From: JANWVO01 sp037446555
GTDB lineage: Bacteria > Acidobacteriota > Terriglobia > Bryobacterales > Bryobacteraceae
NCBI GenBank assembly: GCA_037446555.1
Contig: JBBIIK010000002.1
Coordinates: 124,001 to 188,000 of the forward strand
DNA length: 64,000 nucleotides
Direction of reading: 5' to 3'
A model generated the notes under the pieces. That model was not told the origin of the DNA and did not search any database. It saw nothing but the letters and a program-made list of their open reading frames with translations. The first letter of the stretch is position 1, and the number at the start of each line of letters is the position of its first letter. Positions 53,103 to 61,490 of the stretch are shown here, piece after piece. A program made the translations under genes and the position numbers.

Positions 53103-54044
53103 TTGAAGCGGGAGATGCCGGTTCTCCACACCATTGCCGACGAAATCTGCGAGCTGAAGAAGCAGCGCAACGCCATTCTGCTTGCGCACCACTACCAGGA
53201 GCCGGAGATCCAGGAGTTGGCGGACGCCGTGGGCGACAGCCTGGAGCTGGCGCGGCGGGCGCAGAGCTTCGACGGCGAGGTGATCGCATTTTGCGGCGTG
53301 TGGTTCATGGCGGAGACGGCGAAGATCCTGAACCCGTCCAAGACGGTGATCGTGCCGGACGCCGAAGCCGGATGCAGCCTGGTGGACTCGTGCCCGGCGG
53401 AGCAGCTCCGGGCGTGGAAACGCCGGCACCCGGATCACGTGGTGGTGAGCTACATCAACACGTCGGCGGATGTGAAGGCCGAGAGCGACATTGTCTGCAC
53501 GTCGCGCAACGCGGTGAAAGTGGTGGAGTCGATCCCGGCGGACAAGCCTGTGCTGTTCGTGCCCGACGTGAACCTTGGCCGGTATGTAAAGGAGCAGACA
53601 GGGCGGGAGAATCTGACACTGTGGCAGGGCACGTGTATCGTGCATGCGACGTTCGCGGCGCGAAGGGTGACGGCGGCGAAGATGGAACACCCCGCAGCGG
53701 TGGTGGCGGCGCACCCGGAGTGCCCGCCGGAGGTGCTGCGGATCGCGGACTTTGTCGGGTCGACTTCGGCGATCATCGACTGGATCGTGGCACACCCTGG
53801 GCGGGAGTACATCGTGATGACGGAAAGCGGCGTGCAGCACACGCTGAGGAAGCGCGGTCCCGAGAAGCGCTTTTACTTCGTGCCCAACGAACAGTGCAAC
53901 TGCAGCGAGTGCCCGTACATGAAGCGCAACACGCTGGAGAAGCTGCGGGACTCTCTGGAACTGCTGTCGCCACGGGTGGAGCTGGCTCCGGACGTCATGG
54001 AGCGGGCGCGGCTGCCGCTCGAGCGAATGCTGGCGCTGCGGTAA
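53103..54044 (+). CDS. nadA: Quinolinate synthase
   Basis: A 313-residue 4Fe-4S enzyme condensing iminoaspartate and dihydroxyacetone phosphate in NAD synthesis. Motifs: ILLAHHYQEPEIQELADAVGDSL, FCGVWFMAETAKIL (first Cys), DAEAGCSLVDSCP, LWQGTCIVH (second cluster Cys) and the C-terminal QCNCSECPYMKRN. The start is TTG 53103, or possibly ATG 53115. A short promoter-like box upstream suggests its own transcription start. nadB and nadC are not in the window. Confidence 0.96.
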   Translation: MKREMPVLHTIADEICELKKQRNAILLAHHYQEPEIQELADAVGDSLELARRAQSFDGEVIAFCGVWFMAETAKILNPSKTVIVPDAEAGCSLVDSCPAEQLRAWKRRHPDHVVVSYINTSADVKAESDIVCTSRNAVKVVESIPADKPVLFVPDVNLGRYVKEQTGRENLTLWQGTCIVHATFAARRVTAAKMEHPAAVVAAHPECPPEVLRIADFVGSTSAIIDWIVAHPGREYIVMTESGVQHTLRKRGPEKRFYFVPNEQCNCSECPYMKRNTLEKLRDSLELLSPRVELAPDVMERARLPLERMLALR

Positions 54045-54075
54045 ACTTTCCATTGAAACCCTGGGCAGAGCCGCC

Positions 54076-55080
54076 ATGGAACCCACGCATTCAGCCCTCG
54101 TCGACGGCTACGGGCGGTTGCACGATAATTTGCGCGTGAGCGTCACGGACCGTTGCAACATCCGGTGCTTCTATTGCATGCCGGAGAAGGACGTCGAGTT
54201 CGTGCCGCGGGCGGAAATCCTGGCGTTCGAGGAGATCGAGCGGTTCGTGCGGATCGCGGCCTCGCTGGGCGTGACGAAGGTGCGGGTGACGGGGGGCGAG
54301 CCGCTGGTAAGGCGGAACCTGGACGTGCTGGTGCGGCGGCTGGCGGGGATCGAAGGCATACGGGACATCGCGCTGACGACGAACGGCGTGCTGCTGGCCG
54401 AGCAGGCGGAGGCGCTTCACCGCGCCGGTCTGCGGCGGCTGAACGTGCACCTGGACACGCTGGACCGGGAGCGGTTCCGGCAGATGATGCGGCGCGACGA
54501 GCTGGGGCGCGTGCTGGAGGGGCTGGATGAGGCCAAGCGGCTGGGATTCGAGTCGATCAAGATCAATGCCGTGGCTGTGAAGGGGCTCACCGAGCCGGAC
54601 ATCGTGCCGCTGGCGCACTTCGGGCGCGAGCACGGCTTCCAGATCCGCTACATCGAGTTCATGCCGCTGGACGCGCAGGGGCTGTGGGATAAGGGCCGGG
54701 TGCTGCTGATGGAGGAGATGCTGGAGATGCTGGGCCGGGAATTCGGACCGCTGGAGGCGGTCCCCGATCCAGACCCGCGGGCGCCGGCGCTGCAGTACCG
54801 GTTCCCGGACGGGGGCGGAACGGTGGGATTCATTGCCAGCGTGAGCCGCCCGTTCTGCCTGAACTGCAACCGGATCCGGCTGACTGCCGATGGGCACCTG
54901 CGCTATTGCCTGTTCGCGCTGGAAGAGACCGACGTGAAAAGCCTGCTCCGCGGCGGCGCCGGGGACGGCGAGATCCGGGAGGCGATCCGGCGGACGGTGG
55001 CGAAGAAGTGGCTGGGGCACGAGATCCAGCAGGCGGGCTTTGTGCCGCCGCCCCGGCCGATGTACGCAATTGGAGGATGA
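54076..55080 (+). CDS. moaA: GTP 3',8-cyclase (molybdenum cofactor biosynthesis)
   Basis: A 334-residue radical-SAM enzyme, first step of molybdopterin synthesis. The N-terminal cluster motif is CNIRCFYCMP, the SAM-site VTGGEPLVRRNL follows, and the C-terminal cluster motif is FCLNCNRIRLTADGHLRYC. The conserved C-terminal Gly-Gly needed for activity is present (YAIGG). The ATG of the next gene overlaps its stop. No other moa gene is nearby. Confidence 0.97.
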   Translation: MEPTHSALVDGYGRLHDNLRVSVTDRCNIRCFYCMPEKDVEFVPRAEILAFEEIERFVRIAASLGVTKVRVTGGEPLVRRNLDVLVRRLAGIEGIRDIALTTNGVLLAEQAEALHRAGLRRLNVHLDTLDRERFRQMMRRDELGRVLEGLDEAKRLGFESIKINAVAVKGLTEPDIVPLAHFGREHGFQIRYIEFMPLDAQGLWDKGRVLLMEEMLEMLGREFGPLEAVPDPDPRAPALQYRFPDGGGTVGFIASVSRPFCLNCNRIRLTADGHLRYCLFALEETDVKSLLRGGAGDGEIREAIRRTVAKKWLGHEIQQAGFVPPPRPMYAIGG

Positions 55081-56705
55081 TGAAGTTCCGCGAGCGCCTG
55101 CCCGTCGCCGGGGCGCTGTTGCTTTGCGCGTTCTTCGTGTCAGCGGGGCTCCTGTTCCTGCCTTACCCTGGAGCCCAATACGACGAACTCCTGTTCCTGA
55201 ATGGCATTGTCCGGCCTGAGGTGGCCGAATCTTGGGTCCGGTTGCCCTGGATGGGGCGCGTGCCGACGATGCAGATGGAGTATCTGGGCACGCTGAAGGC
55301 GCTCGTCTATGCTCCGGTATTCCGCATCTGGGGATTGAGCGATTGGACGCTGCGCGTGCCTGTGTTGGCGCTGGGGGCTGCGTCATTACTGCTGTTCTTC
55401 CTGCTTCTGCGGCGCGTGGGGCAGCCGATGGCTGCATTGGCGGCGGCGGCGCTGCTGACGACGGACGCCTGCTACCTGCTGACGTCGGTGTTCGACTGGG
55501 GGCCGGTGGTTCTCCAGCATTTGTGCCTGACGGCGGGGCTGTACGCGATGGTGCGCTTCAGCGAACGGTGGCAGGCAGGGTGGCTGTTCGCAGGAGCGTT
55601 TTTCGCCGGGCTGGGCGTGTGGGACAAGGCGCTGTTTTTGTGGATTCTCGGAGGCGCTGCGGTGGGCGTGGCCCTGGTGTTTCCCCGCGAGGTGGCGCGA
55701 GTGGCGCGCGACCGGCGGCTTGCCGGCGCTGCCGTGCTGGGCTTTGCGCTGGGCGCGGCGCCGTTCCTGCATTACAACCTGAAGAGCGGCTTCCGAACGT
55801 TCCGCGAGACCGCCAAACGGGACGATCTGCGCAACGCCTTCCTGAAAGCCGTGGTGCTGGACCGCACGCTGGACGGCAGCGGGCTGTTCGGCTATCTGGT
55901 GCGCGAGTCGCCCGAGGGGCCGCCGGCGGATCTGACGGAGAGCGAGAAGGTGTTTCTGGGGCTCGGAGAGCGGCTCGGCATGCCGCGGCGAAGCTGGCAG
56001 GCGCCGCTGCTGGCGCTGTCGCTGGTGGCGGCGCCGCTGTTGAACTGGCGCGCGCGGAGGCGCCGGCTGGCATTGTGGGCAGCCGTGGCCATCGCGGTGG
56101 CATGGGCGCAAATGGCGTGGACGCGCGACGCGGGCGGCAGCGTGCATCACACGATTCTGCTGTGGCCACTGTTCCATTTACAGGCAGGACTGTGCCTGGC
56201 GGGGGTGCTGGAGTCGTGGAACCGGAAGGCACGGGTTGTTGCGCTGGCCGTCTGCGGCTTTTGCGCAGCATCGAACGCGGCGGTGTTGAACACGTACATG
56301 GCGCACATGATTGCGTGCGGGCCGTGGCAGGTGTGGACGGACGCCTCGCGGACGCTGGTGCAATATCTGGAGGCGCAGCCGGGGCGGGCAGCGTTTGCAG
56401 CGGACTGGGGCGTCTTGCACGAGGTGATCCTTTACGGGAAGAACCGGATTCCGATGATCGGCGACGCCGACGGGCTGGTGCTGCGGGCTGGGGAAGATCC
56501 GAAAGCAGCGAAGCGGCTGGAGGAGGCGCTGGCGGATCCGCGGCAACTGTTCATCACGTTCACCGAGGGACGGGATGTGTTCCCTGACACGCGGAAGAAG
56601 CTGATCACGTTTGCGCGCGAGCGGGGGTATCAGTGGCGTTCGGTGGCGTTGATCGCCGACAGGCACGGGGCGGCGATGTTCGAGATCCATGAATTCACCA
56701 GATGA
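55080..56705 (+). CDS. GT-C fold membrane glycosyltransferase (GT39/ArnT-like)
   Basis: A 541-residue polytopic protein with about ten to eleven membrane helices in the first 420 residues and a soluble C-terminal part. The first periplasmic loop holds the acidic pair typical of GT-C enzymes (GAQYDELLFLNG). Related enzymes move sugars from polyprenyl phosphate to lipid A or protein. ATG 55077 and 55080 are in frame next to each other; GGAGG directly precedes, so 55080 is preferred. It overlaps moaA and the following Smr gene, but the functional link to them is unclear. Confidence 0.85.
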   Translation: MKFRERLPVAGALLLCAFFVSAGLLFLPYPGAQYDELLFLNGIVRPEVAESWVRLPWMGRVPTMQMEYLGTLKALVYAPVFRIWGLSDWTLRVPVLALGAASLLLFFLLLRRVGQPMAALAAAALLTTDACYLLTSVFDWGPVVLQHLCLTAGLYAMVRFSERWQAGWLFAGAFFAGLGVWDKALFLWILGGAAVGVALVFPREVARVARDRRLAGAAVLGFALGAAPFLHYNLKSGFRTFRETAKRDDLRNAFLKAVVLDRTLDGSGLFGYLVRESPEGPPADLTESEKVFLGLGERLGMPRRSWQAPLLALSLVAAPLLNWRARRRRLALWAAVAIAVAWAQMAWTRDAGGSVHHTILLWPLFHLQAGLCLAGVLESWNRKARVVALAVCGFCAASNAAVLNTYMAHMIACGPWQVWTDASRTLVQYLEAQPGRAAFAADWGVLHEVILYGKNRIPMIGDADGLVLRAGEDPKAAKRLEEALADPRQLFITFTEGRDVFPDTRKKLITFARERGYQWRSVALIADRHGAAMFEIHEFTR

Positions 56706-57021
56706 GGAAGCGCCCTTCGAGGAGCCGTTGCCGCTGGAGATCGGCGACGTGTTGGATCTTCACGCCTTCGCGCCACGGGATGCGAAGGCGGCGCTGGAGG
56801 CGTGGCTGGAGGAGGCGCGGGCGCGGGGCTGGCGGCACTTGCGGGTGATTCACGGGCGGGGCATCGGAGTGCAGCGGGAGATGGTGTGGAAGGTGCTGGC
56901 GATGTGCGAGTGGGTGGAGTGGTTCGGCGACGCGCCGGCAGAGGCGGGCGGCTGGGGGGCGACGGTGATTACGCTGCGGGCTGGCGCGGGCGGCGAAGAG
57001 CGAAAACCGCTTCCAGAGTGA
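56689..57021 (+). CDS. Stand-alone Smr-domain protein
   Basis: A 110-residue Smr domain. LDLHAFAPRDAKAALEAWLEEARARG carries the LDxH motif, VIHGRGIGVQREMVWKVL carries the HGxG motif, and a GGWGATVITLRAG end closes it. Smr domains bind DNA or RNA, and some act as nucleases in MutS2. Its start overlaps the upstream GT-C gene by 17 bases, and its 3' end overlaps that of the convergent membrane-protein gene by 53 bases. Confidence 0.88.
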   Translation: MNSPDEEAPFEEPLPLEIGDVLDLHAFAPRDAKAALEAWLEEARARGWRHLRVIHGRGIGVQREMVWKVLAMCEWVEWFGDAPAEAGGWGATVITLRAGAGGEERKPLPE

Positions 57022-57406
57022 GCCACGAAGAAGCGACGACGAGCAGGGGCGCGGTGTAGGCGCCCGGGATCGCCTTCTCGAGATAGAAGGCGAAGGCGAG
57101 CTTCGCCGCGGCGTATAGAAAAGCGATGTCTCCATAGGCGATGGCGCACCAGACCACCCAACGGGCGGGAGCGGCTGCGAACCAGACAAGACCGTAGAGC
57201 GCGGCAAGGATGGCGATCCATGCGCCGAGCCACGCAGCGAAAGTAAAGGTGGGCATCCACGTCCACAGCAGCATGTCGCGCAGCGACATGGCGAGCGGGT
57301 TGTAGAAGGCGAGGTAATCGCGCAGCACGCCCTCCGCGACATGGAGAGTGAGAGCGAGGGTGAGGGTCAGCCAGGCGTGCGAAAGCCGCGAACGGCGGGG
57401 TGGCAT
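56969..57406 (-). CDS. Small integral membrane protein of unknown function
   Basis: A 145-residue protein with four predicted membrane helices (SHAWLTLTLALTLHVAEGVLRDYLAFY, FTFAAWLGAWIAILAALYGLVWFAA, WVVWCAIAYGDIAFLYAAAKLAFAFY, APLLVVASSWLTLEAVFAL). I do not recognise a family. ATG 57406 was chosen because GGGAG lies eight bases upstream. A TACAAT hexamer upstream at about 57425-57430 on the minus strand may be its -10 box. Its 3' end overlaps the Smr gene on the opposite strand. Confidence 0.7.
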   Translation of the reverse strand: MPPRRSRLSHAWLTLTLALTLHVAEGVLRDYLAFYNPLAMSLRDMLLWTWMPTFTFAAWLGAWIAILAALYGLVWFAAAPARWVVWCAIAYGDIAFLYAAAKLAFAFYLEKAIPGAYTAPLLVVASSWLTLEAVFALRRPRQPAA

Positions 57407-57482
57407 GCGGGGACTCCCGCATGGCATTGTAAGCCCCGCTGGCGCCGGGAGGCAAAACGCGCGAGGATGTGCGGGGAAGGCG

Positions 57483-58238
57483 ATGGCGAAGCGGACGCGA
57501 GGCGTGCTGCGGGCGGGCACAAGCGGCTGGTCCTATTCGCACTGGCGCGGCGTGCTGTATCCGCCGGAAGCGAAGCCCGCGGAGTTTTTCGGGCACTATG
57601 CGCGGGTGTTTCAGACAGCGGAGATCAACCCAAGCTTCTACCACGCGCCTCGGGCAGAGACGTTCCGGAAATGGGCGGAGGCGGCGCCTGAGGAATTCAT
57701 CTTCGCAGTCAAGGCGCACCGCGGAGTGACGCACGAGGGGAGGCTGGAACGAGTGGAAACAAAGTGGCAGGCCTTTGTTTCCAATGCGCTGGAGCTGGGC
57801 GGGAATCTGGGGCCGGTGCTCGTGCAGTTGCCGCCGTCGCTGCGTTGCCGGACGGAGCTGCTGGAGGCGTTTCTTGAACAGCACCGGCGCGCATTCGGAA
57901 ACGCCGTGCGGCTGGCGTTCGAGTTCCGGCATGCGAGCTGGTTCGAGGGCGGAGCGGCGGAGCTGCTGCGCCGGCACGGGGCGGCGACGGCGATTGCGGA
58001 CAGCTCGCGCTATCCGCGGGCGCCGCTGGAGAACGCCGGGCCGTTCGTGTATCTGAGATTCCATGGCCCCGGCGCGCTGTTCGCGTCGAGCTACTCCGAC
58101 GAGCAGTTGCGCGAATGGGCGGAGCGGATCCGGGCGTGGCTGGCGGAAGGGATGGACGTCTATGCGTATTTCAACAACGATGCGGAGGGATGCGCGGTGA
58201 GGAATGCGCTGCGGCTGCGGGAGCTGGCGGGGATGTGA
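57483..58238 (+). CDS. DUF72 (YecE-like) TIM-barrel protein
   Basis: A 251-residue cytoplasmic protein of the DUF72 family. LRAGTSGWSYSHWRGVLYP at the start, FQTAEINPSFYHAPRAETFRKWAEAAPEEFIFAVKAHRGVTHE, LGPVLVQLPPSLR, RLAFEFRHASWF and YVYLRFHGP-like (VYLRFHGPGA) segments all match. The C-terminus has the usual DVYAYFNNDAEGCAVRNALRL. The function is unknown. The ATG follows GGGGAAGG. Confidence 0.92.
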   Translation: MAKRTRGVLRAGTSGWSYSHWRGVLYPPEAKPAEFFGHYARVFQTAEINPSFYHAPRAETFRKWAEAAPEEFIFAVKAHRGVTHEGRLERVETKWQAFVSNALELGGNLGPVLVQLPPSLRCRTELLEAFLEQHRRAFGNAVRLAFEFRHASWFEGGAAELLRRHGAATAIADSSRYPRAPLENAGPFVYLRFHGPGALFASSYSDEQLREWAERIRAWLAEGMDVYAYFNNDAEGCAVRNALRLRELAGM

Positions 58239-58292
58239 CTCCCGCCCGGAGCCGGGGCGGCGGCGCGGCTCCGGGCGCGGAAGCGGCGAGGA

Positions 58293-59660
58293 TCAAACAG
58301 AAGGTTCCTTCTTCGGACCGAGCGGGTGGTTCTTGCCGTCGCCTTCGTAGGCGGGGCGCGTGGAGGCGCGGCGAGTGCGCTTGCGGGCGGCGGGGTCGTA
58401 GAGTTTCAGCTCTCCCTGGCGGTAGCTTTCGCATCCGAGCATGACGGAGAGCATGATCTGGTGCGCCAGTTCGGGGCCGAGGACGGGGGTCTTGCGGGTG
58501 CGCATGCACTCGAAGAAGTTGTCCGTATGGCGGCGGTTCATTTCGCGCTGGGCGTTCTTGAACTCGAAGGTGCGGGACTCCGTCGAGCGGTTCAGGGCCT
58601 TTGCGACGAACATCTCGGGCGTGACGACGACGCGGTCGTTTTCGACGACGATGGTGCCGGAGTGGCCGTAGATGGCCTGCGGGAGGTAGCGGTTGGGTGC
58701 GCTGTTGGCCATGGATCCGGCGACCATGATCATGAAATTGGGGTATTCGATGAGCATGGCGAGGGTGTCCGGCACCTCGCGGTCCTTCTGGACGTAGATG
58801 CCGCCGGCGCCGGCGACGCGGGTAGGCCAGGTCGGCCCCATGGCGAAGAGCATGGGGCCGACGCGGTGGTAGTAGAGGTCGCTGGCGATGCCGTTGGAGT
58901 AGTCCCAATACTTGCGCCAGCGGAAGAAGCGCTCCGCGCTGAAGGGGCGCTTCGGCGCCGGTCCGAGCCACCGCTTCCAGTCGATGGTTTCCGGGGACGC
59001 CTCTTCGTCGACGTAATAATTCCACTCGCCGGCGACAGAGTTGCGGCTGTAAGTGGTCTGGCCCCAGAGCACCTCGCCGATGGCGCCTTCACCGATGAGC
59101 TCCTTCACCTTGTGCCAGCGGGCATCGGAGAGGAACTGGCTGCCGACCTGGAGGACGCGGTTGTAGCGGGCGGCAGCCTGCATCACCTGTTCGCTTTCGT
59201 CGACTGTGAGCGTGCTGGGCTTCTGCAGGTAGACGTCCTTGCCGGCGGCGAAGGCGTCGATGGCCATCTGGGCGTGCCAGTGGTCGGGGGTGGCGATGAG
59301 GACGCAATCGATGTCGGGGCGGGCGAGGAGCTCGCGGTAGTCGACATAGATGTCCTTGTCCTCGAGTTTGGAGATGGCCTTGGCGCGTTCGCGGTGGCGC
59401 TGGTAGACGTCGCAAACGGCAGCGACCTCGATGTCGTTGTCCTGCTCCTGCTGGCGGACGAAGGCGCGAAGGTGGCCGGTGCCCATGATGCCGACGCCGA
59501 TCATGCCGACGCGGATGTGGTCGTTGGCCCCGAGCGTGCGAGGAGCACTGCGGGCGGAGATGGACGGCTTGATTTTCTTCGCCTGCGCGGAGCGCGCCGC
59601 GGCGAGCGAGCCGGCGGCGGCAAGGAACAGGCGGCGGGAGGAGATGTTTTCGGTGCTCAT
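58293..59660 (-). CDS. Exported Gfo/Idh/MocA-family oxidoreductase (Tat signal)
   Basis: A 455-residue protein. A twin-arginine signal (SSRRLFLAAAGSLAAARSAQA) is followed by a Rossmann fold (IRVGMIGVGIMGTGHLRAF), VCDVYQRHRERAKA, ATPDHWHAQMAIDAFAAGKDVYLQKP (the usual EKP reads QKP) and a C-terminal beta sheet domain. Periplasmic members of this superfamily hold their nicotinamide cofactor tightly and act on sugars or glycans; this one's substrate is unknown. The preceding gene on the same strand is a related protein 24 bases upstream. Confidence 0.9.
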   Translation of the reverse strand: MSTENISSRRLFLAAAGSLAAARSAQAKKIKPSISARSAPRTLGANDHIRVGMIGVGIMGTGHLRAFVRQQEQDNDIEVAAVCDVYQRHRERAKAISKLEDKDIYVDYRELLARPDIDCVLIATPDHWHAQMAIDAFAAGKDVYLQKPSTLTVDESEQVMQAAARYNRVLQVGSQFLSDARWHKVKELIGEGAIGEVLWGQTTYSRNSVAGEWNYYVDEEASPETIDWKRWLGPAPKRPFSAERFFRWRKYWDYSNGIASDLYYHRVGPMLFAMGPTWPTRVAGAGGIYVQKDREVPDTLAMLIEYPNFMIMVAGSMANSAPNRYLPQAIYGHSGTIVVENDRVVVTPEMFVAKALNRSTESRTFEFKNAQREMNRRHTDNFFECMRTRKTPVLGPELAHQIMLSVMLGCESYRQGELKLYDPAARKRTRRASTRPAYEGDGKNHPLGPKKEPSV

Positions 59661-59684
59661 GACGGAGAAATCAGAACCTCAGCT

Positions 59685-60851
59685 TTATGTTTCCACACGG
59701 CGCGCGGCGGCGTTCCACTTCAGCCGGCGGCCGCTGCGGAGCGAATCGAGCGCCATCGACAGGACGATGACGGCGGAGAGGCCGGCCTCGACGGGCGCGT
59801 TGGGTTCGCGGCGGGTGCGGACGCAATCGAGAAAATCGCGGATATGATCGCGCGTCGCGGCCGCGAACGAACCCGGCCGGTTCTCCTCCCGTTCAGGCGT
59901 GAGTTCGGGGTCTTTGGTTTCCGGATAGACGCGGAAGAACTCGCGGCCGACGTCGAGGCGGGCGCGGTGGCCGTGGAACTGGGCGAGCTGGTCCAGGCGC
60001 GGGTGGTAGCGCATGGCCTTATAGCCGAGCGTGAAGACGGCGAAGTAGTCTTCGGGGTACTCGATGAGGATGGAGGCGGTGTCGGTGACCTCCGCGCCTT
60101 CCAGATTCACGCGCCCTCCGGAGCAGGTGACGGCGAGGGGGGCGGAGGAGTTCATGAACCAGTGGAAGACGTCCACCATGTGGGCCGCCTGGCCGATGAG
60201 CAGGCCGCCGGAATAGTCGAAGTAGTAATACCAGTTGAAGAACCGCATCGGATCGAGCGGGCGGCGGGGCGCCGGGCCGAGCCACTGTTGCCAGTCGAGT
60301 TCGCCCTCGAGTCTGCCGCGGCTGAGAGAAGACTGGTGGTTGAGCCACCAGGAGTTGACGAGGCGGACGTCGCCGAGGCCGCCGGAATCAACGGCACGTT
60401 TGGCTTCCAGGAAAAGCGGGGCGCTGCGGCGCTGTGTGCCCACCTGAACAACGCGGCGCGTGCGGCGGACGGCATCGACAACCTGGAGGGCTTCGTCGAT
60501 GGTGTGGGTCAGGGGCTTCTCGACGTAGACGTCTTTGCCTGCCTCGACGGCGTCGATGACCATGCGGGCGTGCCAGTGGTCGGGAGTCGCGATGACCACG
60601 GCATGGAGCGACGGGTCTTCCAGAAGGCGGCGGTAGTCCTTGTAAGCGCGGGCACCGGTGCTGGCCGCCTGGAGCCCGGCGTCGAGGTTGGGCTGATAGA
60701 CGTCGCATACGGCGGCGATTTCGGCTCCGATCTCCTTGAACTCGGCGGTGAGAAGGCGCCCGCGGCCGCCCGTGCCGATGACTCCTGCGCGAACGCGGTC
60801 CGGCGGCTGGAGAAAGGCGCCGGCGGAGCAGAGAAAAGTGCGGCGCTGCAT
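59685..60851 (-). CDS. Exported Gfo/Idh/MocA-family oxidoreductase (Tat signal), second copy
   Basis: A 388-residue protein with a short Tat-type start (MQRRTFLCSAGAFLQ). The Rossmann fold is VRAGVIGTGGRGRLL, followed by VCDVYQPNLDAGLQA, ATPDHWHARMVIDAVEAGKDVYVEKPLTHT with the catalytic-site EKP, and a C-terminal domain with FNWYYYFDYSGGLLIGQAAHMVDVFHWF. It is related to, but clearly different from, the neighbour at 58293. Probably both process sugars in the periplasm. A TAGACT hexamer six bases before the ATG suggests a leaderless transcript. Confidence 0.9.
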   Translation of the reverse strand: MQRRTFLCSAGAFLQPPDRVRAGVIGTGGRGRLLTAEFKEIGAEIAAVCDVYQPNLDAGLQAASTGARAYKDYRRLLEDPSLHAVVIATPDHWHARMVIDAVEAGKDVYVEKPLTHTIDEALQVVDAVRRTRRVVQVGTQRRSAPLFLEAKRAVDSGGLGDVRLVNSWWLNHQSSLSRGRLEGELDWQQWLGPAPRRPLDPMRFFNWYYYFDYSGGLLIGQAAHMVDVFHWFMNSSAPLAVTCSGGRVNLEGAEVTDTASILIEYPEDYFAVFTLGYKAMRYHPRLDQLAQFHGHRARLDVGREFFRVYPETKDPELTPEREENRPGSFAAATRDHIRDFLDCVRTRREPNAPVEAGLSAVIVLSMALDSLRSGRRLKWNAAARRVET

Positions 60852-60857
60852 GGGCTC

Positions 60858-60863
60858 AGTCTA
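60858..60863 (-). promoter_or_regulatory. Candidate -10 box, leaderless start of 60851
   Basis: TAGACT on the minus strand ends six bases before the ATG. No ribosome site. Confidence 0.4.
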
Positions 60864-60885
60864 CAACGCGACGGAAAGCGCGGCT

Positions 60886-61473
60886 TCAACGCAACGCCTC
60901 TGCCACCGATTCAGCGAGATTGTCCGGGACGAGATGCCGCCACGGCTCGCCGCTGCTGATGCGACGGCGCACTTCTGTGGAGGAGATGCCGTCGAGTGAA
61001 GCGGGGACGATCAGCGTGTGGCTGCGTGCGCGGAGAGGATCGGGCGGCTGGAAGGGTAGAGGGCGCGGGGCAACCAGCAGTTCGTACTCCTCCAGCTGCT
61101 TCTCGATCGGGGGGAGGGCGCCGTAGTCCCAGCCGATGATACGGGCGGCGGCGTCGCTGCCGCAGACGAGGAAGACGCGCTGCGCGCCGAGGGCGCGCGC
61201 CTCGCGCGCCATTTCGAGGAAGAGTCCGCCCTCGCTGACGGCGGCGGCGAAGCGCGGATCCAATGCGGCAAGAGACCGGATCCACCGCACGCGCAGATCG
61301 AAGGGCGCGCCTTCGAGCGGCTTGTGGGGGAAGGCGCGGGGCAGAACGAAGGCGGCGCGGCGCGCCCAGGACAGGGCGGTACGGGCAAGCTCCAAATGGG
61401 CGCGCGTCGGCGGATTCCACGCGCCGGCAAGCAACGCCGTGGAAGTGGCGATGTCACCGGCAAGCACTTCCAT
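60886..61473 (-). CDS. nadD: Nicotinate-nucleotide adenylyltransferase-like nucleotidyltransferase
   Basis: A 195-residue nucleotidyltransferase fold protein. The GxFxPxHxGH motif appears as AGAWNPPTRAHLELA, with Thr in place of the first His and Ala for Gly. The second motif is GISSTEVRRRISSGE, typical of NadD. In between is VFLVCGSDAAARIIGWDYG, as in NadD. It probably adenylates nicotinate mononucleotide in NAD synthesis, but the altered first motif leaves some doubt about activity and substrate. ATG 61473 was chosen because TACGAT lies six bases upstream; it is only 17 bases from the divergent start at 61491. Confidence 0.75.
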   Translation of the reverse strand: MEVLAGDIATSTALLAGAWNPPTRAHLELARTALSWARRAAFVLPRAFPHKPLEGAPFDLRVRWIRSLAALDPRFAAAVSEGGLFLEMAREARALGAQRVFLVCGSDAAARIIGWDYGALPPIEKQLEEYELLVAPRPLPFQPPDPLRARSHTLIVPASLDGISSTEVRRRISSGEPWRHLVPDNLAESVAEALR

Positions 61474-61479
61474 GCCATC

Positions 61480-61485
61480 ATCGTA
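61480..61485 (-). promoter_or_regulatory. Candidate -10 box, leaderless start of nadD
   Basis: TACGAT on the minus strand ends six bases before ATG 61473. It lies inside the 17-base gap between divergent start codons. Confidence 0.4.
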
Positions 61486-61490
61486 GCGAG

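Noticed and set aside
58326..60959. Open frame of 877 codons on the plus strand opposite the two Gfo/Idh/MocA genes
   Set aside because: It is the antisense shadow of two clear genes; high GC makes long stop-free frames common. The translation shows no family motif.
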